DNA from: Ifrita kowaldi
Taxonomy: Eukaryota; Chordata; Aves; Passeriformes; Cinclosomatidae
NCBI GenBank assembly: GCA_013398055.1
Contig: VZRS01000474.1
Span: 248,001 to 312,000, forward strand
Direction: 5' to 3'
Length of the DNA: 64,000 nt
The notes under the pieces were generated by a model. It worked only from the letters and a program-made list of their open reading frames with translations. It was not told the origin of the DNA and ran no database searches. Below are positions 24,660 through 37,259 of the stretch, piece after piece (position 1 is the first letter of the stretch; each line of letters begins with the position of its first letter). The translations under genes and the position numbers were made by a program.

Positions 24660-26763
24660 GTTCTCTACACATCTTGCCTGAATTCTTGATATATTCCCTG
24701 TGCCTGCTCCCAAAGATTGTGTGCTGGAAAGAAGTGACAGTGCTGCTTGTTGTCAGGGGCCTGCCTCTTCCTGCACAGCAGTGCAGGCACCCAGGATGAT
24801 ACTATGATGAACGTCACAGCACCAGCTTCCTTTCTCAACTCTTTAGTTGCTTCAGAAATTTATAAAATGCAGGAATCCACCTTAAAGTAATAAATACACA
24901 TCACTGACACTGTTTTCATGTCACTGAATGTGGTTTTGAGCGCACTCACATGGGTGAATGTGGTCAATACCCACACGCACATCTTAATTTTTAGTGGCAT
25001 ACATACACATAATGTCCAGCAGCGTGAACCTCTGTTAATATCCCATGAAGTTCTGTGCTTGTCACCTGCATAGCAAAAAATGTGCCTATGATTTTTTCCC
25101 AGATGCTCAGATTTTAGTTTAATTTGTAAAGTCTGTGTTTATATCTAGACTTTTAGTTATAGTTTGATTTTGATCTCCTAGGCCACTCCACTGCAGTGAG
25201 ATTTTGATGTCTGGAATGTGATGTTTCTATGCATCTCATTTTCAGAAAGAAATGTGCTAAATGTGTGCATTCTAGAGGTATGGAGACTATTTAGAGCCCT
25301 TAAGTCCTCTGGGGTCTGAGTTTTGGCAGCAGTTTTGTCCTCTGACAGTAAAGCCTGAGAAAAGGAAAATAGAGGTGAGCAGATAAACCTGAAGGAGCTC
25401 TTTGTGAAAGCTGACTTTAGCTCAGTCAGGATGATCTCCATCAGCTCCATCTATACTCAGTGGAGGAGAGGGCATTTTTCCTCCACAGAGGGACTCAGAG
25501 CAGTCAGATTAGGCTTCACTGGTGAATGTTTTTCTCTCCATTGACTGGAGACTGTTTAGACACATTAGCTACACCTGATTAAATTAGCCTTGATGAGTAT
25601 TCTTTCTGATGGACTAATCTAAGAACTGAGTTCCAGTCATTAGGAAAGCTGATATGCGAATGGTATCTCTGCATCTTGGGCAACTTACCCTAAAGGTGGG
25701 CAAATTAAGCAGCATTATGTAGTTCTTTGTAGATCATTTTGCATTAGGGTTGTGTAATTCCGAGTGGACTTTGATCCATATTACCGTAGACAAGACGGTT
25801 TAATGAACACAGGGGAAAAGAGAAATAAGCATTAAGAGTAGGGAGATGGAAGGAAAACAGTCTTATTTGAACCACTGGATTTGTGACATGAGATCTTCAA
25901 TTTGTATTTTTTCCTCATTAAAACAGAGATGCATGTAATTTTCATTTAGTGAGTGAAAATGGAAATGTGGAAAAAGCAGTCCGGTAACTAAAGGAGATGT
26001 TCATGGTAGGAAAACTAGCTAACCCTCACAGCTGGAAATCTTCAGATGGCAGTGGTTCAATATCTGAAAGTACTGACCTTGTGTGGCCTTGTGGATTACA
26101 ACAGCGTTTTTAGGAAATAACCTGAGCTAGAGTGCTGGGTACTAAGGGAACATTAAATACAAAAAGTTGGCTCAGGCAATGTTGTGATTGCCTGAGTAGA
26201 AAAACAAATTGGAAAACACAGTACAAACTCATTCACAGTATACCTATTACACTTTATTTACACAACTACTGCTGGTGATGTTTGTTTTTTTCTAATCATT
26301 TGAGTGGGTGGCTCCATGCAGAAGAAATATTTATATATATCTGTATTTTCTTCTTGTGAAGATTTATCAGTTACATGTAGCATTTTAGGAAAATGAAAGT
26401 GTGACTGACTCACTGTCCTTCATTTTTCTATAAAGAAACTGAAGTTCTGTTCTTTTACTTGATGCGGTATTGTAACATTCTTTCATGTGGAGAACAACTT
26501 CTGTTATGCAAGATGGCATACCTTTCTGAGGGTGTTGTGGGAACCACATTCCTAGGGTATTCCCTAGAGGCACTCTATTGTTGAAAATGTGTAGTCTTGT
26601 TGGGGAGCCCATCCCTTTTGGAAAAATGAGAGCACCACATTCTCAGACTGTCACTTCTGTGGAGGTGGTGCATCTTGCACCACAATGGGAAAGAGCAGTT
26701 TGATGCTTGTGCAGTAACAAAATTTAAGTCAGCTCCTGTAATATAAATACATAAACTGGTATA
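24660..26763. other. Non-coding stretch, no feature recognised
   Basis: No gene, repeat family or strong motif cluster was recognised. Frames are at most 90 codons (25178-25450, minus) and have no domain. Confidence 0.5.
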
Positions 26764-26955
26764 TTTGGTTTGTGTGGCCAGTTTATAGTAGCAGATGGGC
26801 TACAGGAGTGGCTTCTATGAGAAATTGCCAGAAGCTTGTCCCATGTCCAACAGAGTCAGTGCCAGCCAGCTCCAAGACGGAGCCACCACTGGCCAGGGCT
26901 GAGGCCGTCAGCGACAGTGGTAACGCCTCTGGGATAACAGAGTCAAGAAGCAGGG

Positions 26956-26962
26956 GATAAAA
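26956..26962 (+). promoter_or_regulatory. TATA-like box of the truncated LTR
   Basis: GATAAAA just left of the internal deletion, at the position where the U3 promoter of this LTR family is expected. Whether it is still active cannot be judged. Confidence 0.4.
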
Positions 26963-27036
26963 GTCTGTGCAATGTCAACCAGAGAGAGGTATAAGAATAG
27001 CCCCATTTCTCATTGTCCTAGTCTGATGTGACTGGT

Positions 27037-27042
27037 AATAAA
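27037..27042 (+). promoter_or_regulatory. AATAAA polyadenylation signal of the LTR
   Basis: Canonical hexamer in the right half of the 26764-27214 LTR, in the expected R-region context and followed within about 50 bp by T/G-rich sequence. Confidence 0.6.
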
Positions 27043-27214
27043 CTGATTTCCCTATGTCTCACATGTTTTGCCTGTCACAGTAACTGGTCAGTGATCTCTC
27101 CCTGCCCCGTCTCGACTCACGAGCCTTTCATCATATTTTCTCTCCCCTGCCCAGCTAAGGAGGCAGATGGTAGAGTGGTGGGCATAAGGTGTACAGCCAA
27201 TGTCACCCTCCACA

Positions 27215-28649
27215 ACTATCAACTTGAGATCTTGTGAAAGCAAGACAGGTTGAAAGAGCACTGCCAGTCTTCCCTGGGAGTGCTTATGCAGGGCTATCTC
27301 CTACAACAGGTAAAACTGTGTCTGCCTCATGAGGATCATATTTCTTTCCTACCCTCAAGGAGGCAGGGTAACAGGGAACATTAAAACTGACTTAATAAAA
27401 TATTTAGATTGATTAAAGAAATAAATATTAACTGTTGTCAGTTTGAGACTTGAAATTAATCAGTTTTAATTAGGAGTGTTCATGTTTAAAAGTGCTTTGG
27501 AGTTTGTATGATACAAAAATATCAGAAATACGTTTAATCGAAAGAGGGAAATCTTTTTCTTGCTCTTTGAGTATGTGTGTATGTATTTATAGGAGGATGT
27601 TTGCAATTCGGTGTCCTTAAGACTCAGTGAGGGACATGCAGAACGCTGTAATGCTGTTTTAGCTGCACCCTGAACTACGTGCTTGTGTTTCTGCTGAGAT
27701 TGTAGTATGAGCATTCAACACTTTGCAGAATAAAGAGTTATATTTTAGAAGTTTATAAATAGGATAGCCAATTTGTACTGCTGGGGGGGATGTAGGGTAT
27801 ATGTGGTTCATAGTCTTTAAGTGAGATCCCTTGAAGATCATCTGAATACGATCCATTTGCTCTGATAAGGAATGAGATCAGTGGGATTTAACCTGTCATG
27901 CTTCTATTGCTAAACATCTATATTCTTCCAGTTCCACAATATTCGTGTGACTGAATACCCGTTTTAAGCAGTGACTTCATGTATTTTGATTAAAAACTAG
28001 AAAGACAGGAAATGAGATGAGAGACACAGATTTCAGCTCTCACTTTGAGGAGAATGTTTCTTGTTTAAGAAAGGACTGCTTTCTGATTTAAAATATTATG
28101 CCAACACAACTGATTCAGAAGGGATAACTATATTGCCAGATTTATGTAAGCAAATTCAGTTCTCTCCCCCCTTCCCTCAAAAAAGTCACTGATGCTGATG
28201 AAGACATTAAAAAAAAAAGCTTAAAGAAATCAGAAATGCTTTCAAACTTATTTTAATGTCAGTTCAGTTTACACCATTAATTTCATTAATAGTAGTTCGT
28301 AAGATCATGGTAAGTAAACAAGTAAATATTAAGTAAGTATTCAAAATTACTTCCTGTGTAAATTTCATGTTAATAAATTGAAAAAAAAGATTTGATTAAG
28401 GGATTAACAATATTTAGTCTTTGCAACAATGAATTATTTGATAGTACTGGTCAAAGTGCAAGACACTTCAGGATGGAAACAGTGACATTCAGAAAACATC
28501 TTAAGCTTTTATTTTTACATTCTGATTAATTCTACAGTAGCATCTAAATTTGAATTTGGAGTAATGCCACTCCGTAGAACTCCCAAACACATTACATGAA
28601 ATGGTCTCTGCCTCTAATATATAATGGTAACAGCTAAAGCAACTGGGAA
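27215..28649. other. Non-coding stretch, no feature recognised
   Basis: AT-rich, with no recognisable repeat or gene. Immediately right of the LTR there is no retroviral coding sequence. Confidence 0.5.
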
Positions 28650-28768
28650 AAAACACAGTGAGGTGCAGGAAGGTGAAGAAACTTGCTGAAGGTAATCCAA
28701 GAACACTGGGAAGTGAATCCAGGTTTTATAACACAGATTCAATGCTCAGTCCATTACCATATTCCGGC
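28650..28768 (-). mobile_element. Degraded MIR/CORE-type SINE, minus strand
   Basis: The order of GTGAGGTGCAGGAAGGTGAAG, AAACTTGCTGAAGGTAA, GAAGTGAATCCAGGTTTTA and GCTCAGTCCATTACCATATTC follows the reverse complement of the tRNA-like and core part of MIR, a tRNA-derived SINE present as ancient copies across amniotes. The pattern is CACAGAGAGGTTAAG...AACTTGCCCAAGGT...GAACCCAGG...CTTAACCACTAT. Divergence is high, as expected for a copy this old. It is recognised from memory without alignment, so the exact subfamily and ends are uncertain. It is not transcribed as a tRNA. Confidence 0.55.
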
Positions 28769-31700
28769 CACTCTGATTCCTATTTCTTATGGGAGTTCAG
28801 TGTTTGTGGCAAGAAACTTGATGTCAACTCAAAATAAAATTAAGAACTTGAGATTTAATTGTAGAAAATCTTTAAAATAATCTGATTGCTTCACTGTGGA
28901 CAATTCAAAAATTAAGGCAGGCACAGCAGTTCAGCTGAGATGCCAACATTTCAGTTTAGCCCGTCGTAATTTTCTCAAACATCCATCACCTCAGTATATA
29001 TTAGGTTCTGTCAGAGACAGTGACATATAAACAGCATTATTGCAGTAAAATTTCCTGAAATTATACAACTATATAAGTGTGTGAAGCCAAGACACGGCGT
29101 TTGTATTATTTTGGTGAGTATGTGTAAGTTCTTACTAATCAGACCACTGACTTTTTTTCAACCATGTCCAGTGCACCATGAAAGGAATACGTGTATTTAT
29201 TCCTTTTATGATCTGTGTGAATAATATCTGAAAAGTTTCTAGTTTTCATTTATCTCACTTTGATTTGATGTAAATGTAATTGGATGAGTGATTTGAAAGC
29301 ATTTATATTGCCCATGCCTTACTTCCAGCAGTTCCCATTCAAAATCAGGTCTGTGTTTCTTCCCAGCACACATTACATGGAGATATGCAGATTCTTCTGA
29401 ATCAGAATGTTAATAGGAGTGTGTGTATTTCATGTTTTTTCTTCTATTGAGCGCGTTTCCTTCTGAATTTTGTATTATAATTTACATAATGTAAAAACAA
29501 AATTATACTGTTTTCATAGCATAATAGATCAATTAAAAGTTGAAGTGAAAATGTTGATAGTGCTAAAAATGAATCTATGAAAAAATGTTGAGATCTCCAA
29601 CCTGTCTTAATTACTTGAGAAAAAACAAACAGAAAAGATAGAAAAAGCAGTATTTCACAATATTCTGTATGTTTAGAACAGTTCAGTTTTCACATGCCAG
29701 CACTTGAAATGATGAATTCAGAATTTGTCTACAGTACATTAAACCCTTAATAACACCTTAAAAATTCAAATGCATGTTGCATTTCCTAGAATATTTGCAG
29801 ATATAGATATATGATATTTGCACTTAGGATATATGAATAAAAATGTAACTGCATATTTAGCACTAGATTTATTCTTTATTTACTCTTCTGAATTTTAGGA
29901 AAAAAATGTTGCAAGCCTTTAGCAAAGTTTTTCAATAAGGAGCACGTAAAGGAAGCTAGAATGTGAATAATTATGCTATTTTCCTTAGAGTTTCATACTT
30001 CTAGAATTTGTCTTCTTCAATAATGGCTAAAATAATCCCTTAATTCTGTATTTATTAGACATTTAGACAGTTCTTATTATATGAGGCTACTGGGTACCCA
30101 GTGCTGCCATGACTGTTAGAAATCAGGTTATGTGAGGGCTACTGACAATCACAGGGCTTGCAAGCTGCTGGTCAGTTCCATGCCACATTTGCAAGAAAAG
30201 GTTAAAAAACGAATCATGACCTGAATCTGTGCCCACTTTCCCAAACCAAGTTGTTGCAGCCAGTGGAAAGCCTGTTTGGGATGTAAAGTGACTTGTACAT
30301 TGCAAAAGTTTTCCAGGACATAGCAGGAAGGAATTGGGTCATAGATGGTGATGGACTCATAGAGAGTGGGTCTGGCTCCTGACCTCTGCACTGAAAAGGC
30401 AGGACCATAGCAAGGCTCGTTTTCTCTTCTGCTGTACTTCATCATCCATTCAAAGCCTATTTTTGGGTGCTCACAAGTCTTCATCAGTTTTGGATGCCAA
30501 TCAAATCTGAGCAAAAGTAGAGTTCCAACACACAGCTATAGGTCCAGCACTATACCTAAATTATCTTTGTTTAACACCTTATTTTAAAATGAAGTTGTAT
30601 TTCTTCTAGCTATTACAAATATTTGAAATATTTTTCTTAACATAACTTTGCAGTCTATGGTTTACTATGAAAAATATTAAAATTGCTGGCAATCTTAATT
30701 ATCTGTCAAAATAACAACCTAAAACCAGTCTGAGCTTATTTTCCCAAACCTAAATAATAGAACTCCTAAAACCCTCCAAAACTATGTATGCAATATTTCA
30801 GAATCAGCTTATGAAATGACTCCTGTCTCTGTACTATTATAGTTGCTGGCATACTGCTCTTGAAGATGCAGCATAAAATTACATGTTAAGTACTGATTTA
30901 GATTTTCTTGTTGTTATTCATGAGTATGTGAGCCTGTAGTTGAAAGACGTGATGGTTAATCTCAGAATTTAATCCTTTGCAGGAATAAAAAGTGGAAGGG
31001 ACTCAGCATTATTTGGCTTGCTTATGCCAGATGACAAGTACTTGAGTGTTCCCGCACAGAAACAGGCTGCCAGATATGCTTTTAGATCTTCCTTTTCTAA
31101 AAAATTGAGTGGACAGTGAATAAATATTTGAAGCAGTTCCTCTTTTTGTGTTTCAAAACATTCAACAGAATAAAAGCATAGTACTGGAAAATCTTTAGCC
31201 TCTTTAAATTCAAGATCAGATTCAGATTCAATTCAACATTAGTAAAAGTTTTTGTTTAAACAAAGAAATCCAGCTGCTATATTATCTGCCAAGCAAGTTG
31301 CATAGGGCCTTCTCTTACAGTTTTTTTTTACAATAAAGTATGGGTGTGGAATTACCCTGTTGGTCTCTCCCTTGTATCTCAGGTCTCCTTCCTCCCCCCA
31401 CAGTAATGCAATACATGCACTACTAAAGTTAGAGAAAGTCTCCCAGATCCTGATCATTAATGCTGGAAAAGGTAGTCTTATAATACATCAAGTGCTAGGC
31501 TGTCTTGAGGTACTGTGCACTGTATTTACCCAAGCTCACTTGAGATGTTATTTGTATTTATTTTAAATACTTGTCTAATCTCTCTGCATTTTGGAATCTT
31601 ATGCTCTTCTCTGACAACTTAGAATTTGGAAGAAATCTTTTAGTTTCAGTATGTTGTGTTATTTTTAACAATAGTTGTTCTTTCAACTAGGGTCTCAAAC

Positions 31701-34159
31701 CATCTCTCATACAATCCTAATCTTTTGGCATAGGTTATTGCTCTTGAATCTGTTGGAATTGCTCCAAATAAATCTTCTCTTTTCTTAGCTTCAGCTGGGA
31801 AAAGGAGGCATGTTGTATGGATGGGGAATTAACAATTTCATAACTGAGCTCCTTCTTGAGCTCCTCCAGAGTGTGAGGCAGAGTCTGGAACATCATATGG
31901 TCAAAAGGTGTTCTCTTCTAGGGACAGTAAATCTTTGTTACATGCAAGACGTAGTCAATGCTGTTTGGGCAGTGTTTCATGGCATATCTTCCTACAATTT
32001 TTGCTTTCTGAAACCTCATATCAATTATGGTACATGTACTGAGACTGCTGAATTACAGTCACAAATTCACACTGAACTAGCAGAAGATCTGCTCTCAAAT
32101 CAGTCGGAATTTAACCCCATTTTGTCACCCAGAGAGCGTTTAGAGGAATAGTGAGATTTTGAGGCTGCTGGTACCACACAGGTGGCAAGTACACAGTCCC
32201 CTGCACTACATGTGACTTTTTTAGGAAAGACAGGTGAAGAATTTGGTGTAACGTTTTGGTAGGACTTATTTTCACATTCTGAAGTTGAGCTTCCTTATTA
32301 TTGGCATTGCTAATTGCATCTGTAGGCGTACTACAACTTACCACTTCAAAACTCTTCACTTGAGTTTAGAATTATTAATTTAACAAATTTAGGATCCAAA
32401 TATATTGTTCGGATATGCAGTCAAACATTTTGTTCACATTTCAGCCAGACCTTTCTGACTATTATGTGCAATGAGAAGTGTAAAACTGAAGGTTAAAAAA
32501 AGATAAATTTCCAAATTTTGGGCATGCTGGGATACTCATCTCTGCTAGAAGAGAGTAAGTAATGAGAAATTAGAGGGGAAAATACTTACCCATGATGCAC
32601 ATCATAAATTCTACCACCTCAAATCATTGGGTATGCATGATGGATTTCTCATAAGATGTGGTGGATCTGCCTGTATTAGGCTAAGCTGTGCCACAATGCC
32701 CAAACCCTAGTAGAGAAAAAAAGGCTAAGAGAAGATCATCACATTTTTATGACTTCATGGTCCTTATTTTTCAAGGACTAGAGTCAAAAGCATTGTGGCA
32801 TAACTGTTATAGAGCTTTTTTCCAGAACTGAGCTTTTAAAAGACACTTCATTAATATCTGCCAAAGACTAGGATGAGCTGAGCTTCCATGAAATAGCTAA
32901 AGCTGTCAAATGTGTTGATATTTAGAGTAAACTTCTGCACACCATAATGGGCCTTGCCTTACAGGTGGAATCTATCCTGTGAAATTTTACAATTTTTTCC
33001 AATAGGTATCTATTTCAAAGCAGGTTGTTTGGGCTGATTTTGCAGTCAGAGGTTAAAAAGTAAGATGGGATGAAATTCATCAAATCTAAACCAGACAGCA
33101 TCTTTAAAATAAGATGACTCATGATCTAGAAAAGGCTATTTATCTCTAGTGGTTCTAAAGCAAAACTGAACAGCTGTCTGGGATGTATGTCTAGAATTTG
33201 GTTGACTAATCTTAGCCTGGATTATTAATTACTCATGTTAATTCCATGTGTGTGTGTGACTTTGATGAAAAAATCCCCAATTAGAGGTTTTCTTGTGTTT
33301 TTATCTGTAACTCCAGCTTTGATCTCCTCATGTCTCATAGTCAGACAGTGAATACTATAAAACCACCTACTCGTCTGTGAAACTTCTGATGTTTCATTTT
33401 TTGTCAGTCCCATGATCTGTAACTTGCAAACAAGCAATGAGAAGTAGGAAATAAGACAATGTTACCAAACAAAGTGTTCAGAAGTCCTGAATTATCTGCC
33501 AGTGATTGAATCACTGATCCAGCTGGTTCATATATGTTCTCGTGTTCACATCTTGGGCATATACATTCAAGGGTTGCTGTCCAGATAATTTTTTTTAAGC
33601 TTTGTAGTACCTGTACCATATAATCTGGGTTCTCCACACTATGTTGTTCACGGGACAGCAAGAACACTGGAGCTCATTCCTCAGTTTACTTCCATTTGTT
33701 GTTTGTGTTACACTTTCTGTTTTCTCCCCACTGTTTAGATGCATCACAACCCTTTAAATTTTTATTTTTAATTTGCTTTACCTACTTTTTTAATGCTTTT
33801 GAGTGTTTTTACTATTTTATTTTTTTATTTTATAACTTTGGTCCTGGGTTTCCCCATCTCGTTCCTAAACCTCATGCTGTAGTGTCTGACTTTGGGCCAG
33901 AAAGCATGTGGTTGTGATCTCCCCTGGCATCAAGGGCTATGGCAGAGAATTTTTGGTCTCTAATGGGCCTACCCAGTTGTCTTTCCTGTCTGGAAGAAAA
34001 CACCACAGTTAAATCTCCTGCATGGTGCTTAAATAAAGAGCTAAAAAGAAATGAAGTGGGATATCCCCAACTGCTTGATACATTAACATACAAAGGCCTG
34101 TACATTTTCCTTCTTCAGCAGTACTAGAATCAGCTAGAAATAAAAAAAAAAACCTAATT
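28769..34159. other. Non-coding stretch with one small hairpin
   Basis: AT-rich throughout. The frames at 30149-30514 (minus, 121 codons) and 31810-32151 (plus, 113 codons) are the longest and show no domain or codon bias. No mobile element was recognised. Confidence 0.45.
29177..29210. repeat. 13-bp inverted repeat with one mismatch, 8-bp loop
   Basis: CATGAAAGGAATA (29177-29189) pairs with TATTCCTTTTATG (29198-29210) except at one base. It is a small dyad in an AT-rich setting, with low specificity. Confidence 0.6.
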
Positions 34160-34397
34160 AAAAACATCCTTGGTTCCAGGGCTGCTCCCTGGCTCAGGTT
34201 CCTTGAGACACACAGGACCTTGTGCTCTTGTCAGCTGGGCTCCAAAACCAGATAAAAAGGATCTTCAGGAGAACCTTGTCAGCATGAGAATTGCTGACAG
34301 TTTCTGGTTTACTGTGTTGGTAGAACACAGCCTTTTAGAGGACCACTCACCTTTGTGTGACTACAACAGAAATGTCAAACAGGCTCCTGTTCGCCTC

Positions 34398-34429
<32 letters not shown>

Positions 34430-35130
34430 TTGGCCACAGTGGAATTCTTACAAGGTAAAGGAACATTCTCAAATCTCAGATTGTGATTACCCACTTCCCT
34501 GAAGGCCGGACAGGCAAACTCAAAGTTTCTTCATTGCTCGATGTCTGAGTAGCTGGCAGGACAGCTGCCTGGAGCAGCAGTTGGGGTTGTGCTCTGTGTC
34601 ACTGTTGGTGTTTCAGGAGCAATGTTGCACTTGGCAGGGGCTGTGCTTCAGCTTTTGTTCACATCATGGCTTTGCACACTACTGTGCCTCCCCTGTCGGT
34701 AGTCGCGGGGTCCCAGCTGGAGCTATTCACAGAATGACTGTACATACACACATCCAGAGGAGAAGGGCATACTCACCTGGATATCGCAAGGATACTCACT
34801 GGTGTCCGACTTTGAAATGTGCCACTAGTGTGTACATTCCCAACCTTTTCTCCTGTTACAGTTCCCTTGTTGAAGGGTTTGATCTCATCTCTGAACTCTT
34901 TGTCTACAAGAAAGGAGCCCTCTCTGCCCCCTTTCTGACTGCATGAAGGGAAGGTGGCTGGCAGCATGCCCTCTGCATTTACTGCTAGGATGGAAACTCC
35001 CCTGGTGCCAGCACGCACCCCACCTGCGAGTTCCATATGGCACCATGTCTCAAAGGAACAGTTAAAGGTCAGCAGCCTGTCTTTTACCTTGGAACCTACC
35101 TTTACTGTTACAGTCCCACTCTGACACCTT
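34160..35130. other. GC-richer non-coding block
   Basis: Noticeably richer in G and C than its flanks, giving longer frames on both strands (34170-34502, 34581-34946, 34773-35036). No recognisable protein domain, LTR edge or splice pair was found. It might be an unrecognised old repeat or simply isochore variation. Confidence 0.35.
34398..34429. repeat. A-rich microsatellite with AAAAG units
   Basis: An A run followed by four GAAAA-type units and another A run. The lysine-rich tract it forces in the frame at 34170-34502 shows that the frame is not a real protein. Confidence 0.85.
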
Positions 35131-36304
35131 CTGGGCAGGAGCCTTTGTGTGGGTATGAGCTCAGCAGCCTGAGTTGTCAGTTCCCCTGTAAAATCCCTTA
35201 ACTATAGAAAGGGTGAGAGGGAGTATGTTTAGAGAAGAAATTTTCCATATTTGCATGATATTAGTAACCCAAACAGCTGCCCAGGATTCATTCTACTTCA
35301 TTTCAGAAAACAAAATCGCCATCCTGTGTGTCACTAAATATTTCACAGAAATGAATAAAGAATAATTTAACTAAGAAGCACTGTCAACCTAGCTGAAATT
35401 CGAAACTCTGACCTTGTGAGATGTAGAGGTTCATAACATTGTGGTCTTGCTCTCACAAATGTGCCCAGACACAGACACACAAATACACACACACACACAT
35501 ACACACATGTCCACATGTACTTGCAGTTTCCCAGAATAGTACATATTTACAGAAAATGCTTGCCTGTAGGTCTGCTGTGGTAGGATTCACACCCCATACT
35601 TTATACCTGAGAGTGGGTGATTTACAATCTTTGTGAAACATAACAGCATTTTAAGGAAAGAATATGCAGGAACATTTGGCTTTCCATCCCACAGTATACT
35701 TTGACCCTTTTTTGAACATTTTTCATATATAGCACAATTGCTAAAATCCCAGTTGTTTCCTATTTACTTTGTTGTAGAAGTTTGTTACAAACATATGTTT
35801 TTTGATTCAGATGGCATGATAAGGGCTGGTTTAAAGCATGTTGGGTTTTTTTATTTTCTTGTTAATAGAAATTATCTCCTTTAAGGAGTTTCATGGCCAA
35901 CAGCAATGTCACCTTTGTTTAGTGTATTTGGGGGCTCATTCCGTTCAGATGCCTAGAAGGCCTCAGCACAGAAAAATGTTGCCTAATCTTTAACAGAACT
36001 CAGAAGTCTTGCTGAGAAGTTGAAACAGGATTAGAAAACCCAGTATCTGATCCTTTGAGGACAGCTGCATCAAAGGAGCTATACAAAGCTGGAGGTAAAA
36101 AAAGGGTGAATGAGCAAGCTTGAACCCTTTGAAATATTTACTGTTCAATGAATTTGGAGAGGAGAGGGGAACATGATGAGGCATTCCCACTCCTGAAGTG
36201 TGATAGTATCCTCTTGTTTTATTAATAGGAAAAGTATGATATTACTACTTTGACATTCTTTTGTTTGACAGAAGCAGAAGCTGGAGACACTGATTTAAGT
36301 ATTA
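35131..36304. other. Non-coding stretch with a CA microsatellite
   Basis: No gene or mobile element recognised apart from the CA array at 35483-35509. Confidence 0.5.
35483..35509. repeat. Short (CA)n microsatellite
   Basis: An interrupted CA array with a broader CA-rich shoulder from about 35465. Frames across it (35439-35636, 35453-35641) are low-complexity artefacts. Confidence 0.85.
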
Positions 36305-36394
36305 TACTATATATATATGTGTGTGTATATATATATGTGTGTGTGTATATATATATGTGTGTGTGTGTGTATATACACACACACACCCCCCCCC
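36305..36394. repeat. Compound AT/GT/AC microsatellite ending in a C-run
   Basis: Alternating (AT)n and (GT)n blocks repeat three times, followed by (GT)n-ATAT-(AC)n and a run of nine or more C. Positions 36359-36386 form a perfect 28-bp palindrome: six GT, ATAT, six AC. Such alternating purine-pyrimidine arrays can adopt Z-DNA or cruciform structures and are highly polymorphic. The 68- and 69-codon frames crossing it are artefacts. Confidence 0.9.
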
Positions 36395-37259
36395 ATATGT
36401 GAAAGTGGTAGAAAAAAGCTTAAAAAGTTCCATTTATTTCTCAATATTGTCTTTTTTTTCAGGAATACTTCAATTCCTTGTAAAACATATTCAATAACTG
36501 GATCAATAGCCATCATATATTAAACACTAATCATTAAGAATCATTCTTTTGCATGGTTTACACTATCACTCAATGTCCTGGTAGCAGTTCCTCTCAATTT
36601 CAAAGCAGTTGTGGAGCCTGAGTTCTAGTTTTGGCTCTCTGCATCAGGTGGAGGTATGTCCTGATAAAAATTCAGACTCGGCAGGGAACTGTTCCCTTGT
36701 CACACAGTGTGTACCTGAATTTATTTACCCAGCCACTATTTGCAAACACCTGTGCAGTTCTCAAGTTTGCTTCAGTTTCTTCTCTCCGTTTGTTTTTGTT
36801 TGTTTTTTTTTTAAAGAAAAACAGGCTTCAGGTTTTTGTTTATAAACTTGAATGTTTTCATTATTTATTTCCTTGTGCTCATCTTCTGAAAGCATCTTAA
36901 AGGATCATCTGATCTGTAAACTATAGTTTCATAAAAATGGGTGGGCTTGGATCTCTCCAGGTGACCATTTTGTCATGGAGACAATATGATCCAAAGGACA
37001 CAGCAGAGCACACCTCATGCCAAGGGACTCAGCCAGTGTTATCCATGCAGTGTTGTATTTATACAAGCTCCTAAATGCCAGGGAAACTTTTCAAACATAA
37101 ACCAAACATAGCTGTTAATATTTTATTTGGCAACTTCATTGAGTTGCTGTATGGAGCCAGTAAAACGCAGTGTGGAGGAACAGCTCTTGCCAGCCCAGCC
37201 TGAGAATGAGGATCCCAGTAACCAGGCATATGCCCTTCTTGTGTGCATGGTATTGGGTT
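36395..37259. other. Non-coding stretch, no feature recognised
   Basis: T-rich tracts near 36770-36810; otherwise no gene or repeat family recognised. Confidence 0.5.

Larger units (their letters stand above)
26764..27214 (+). mobile_element. Truncated, internally deleted avian ERV LTR, plus strand
   Basis: The left part (GGTTTGTGTGGCCAG, CTCCAAGACGGAGCCACC, AACGCCTCTGGGATAACA) and the right part (ACTGGTAATAAACTG, CGACTCACGAGCC, TTTCTCTCCCCTGCCCAGCT) match, in order, a long LTR family recalled from bird genomes. A TATA-like GATAAAA is at 26956-26962 and the AATAAA polyadenylation signal at 27037-27042. They are only about 80 bp apart. Several hundred bases of the family's repetitive middle are missing near 26985-27000. 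The right end is CACA at 27214; the left end is ill-defined because the 5' part of U3 is not recognisable. The frames at 26772-26960 and 27028-27237 are LTR sequence, not genes. Different family from the LTR at 18605. Confidence 0.8.

Noticed and set aside
31810..32151. 113-codon plus-strand frame rich in leucine and glutamate at its start
   Set aside because: A possible upstream acceptor was considered, but no donor or recognisable family was found.
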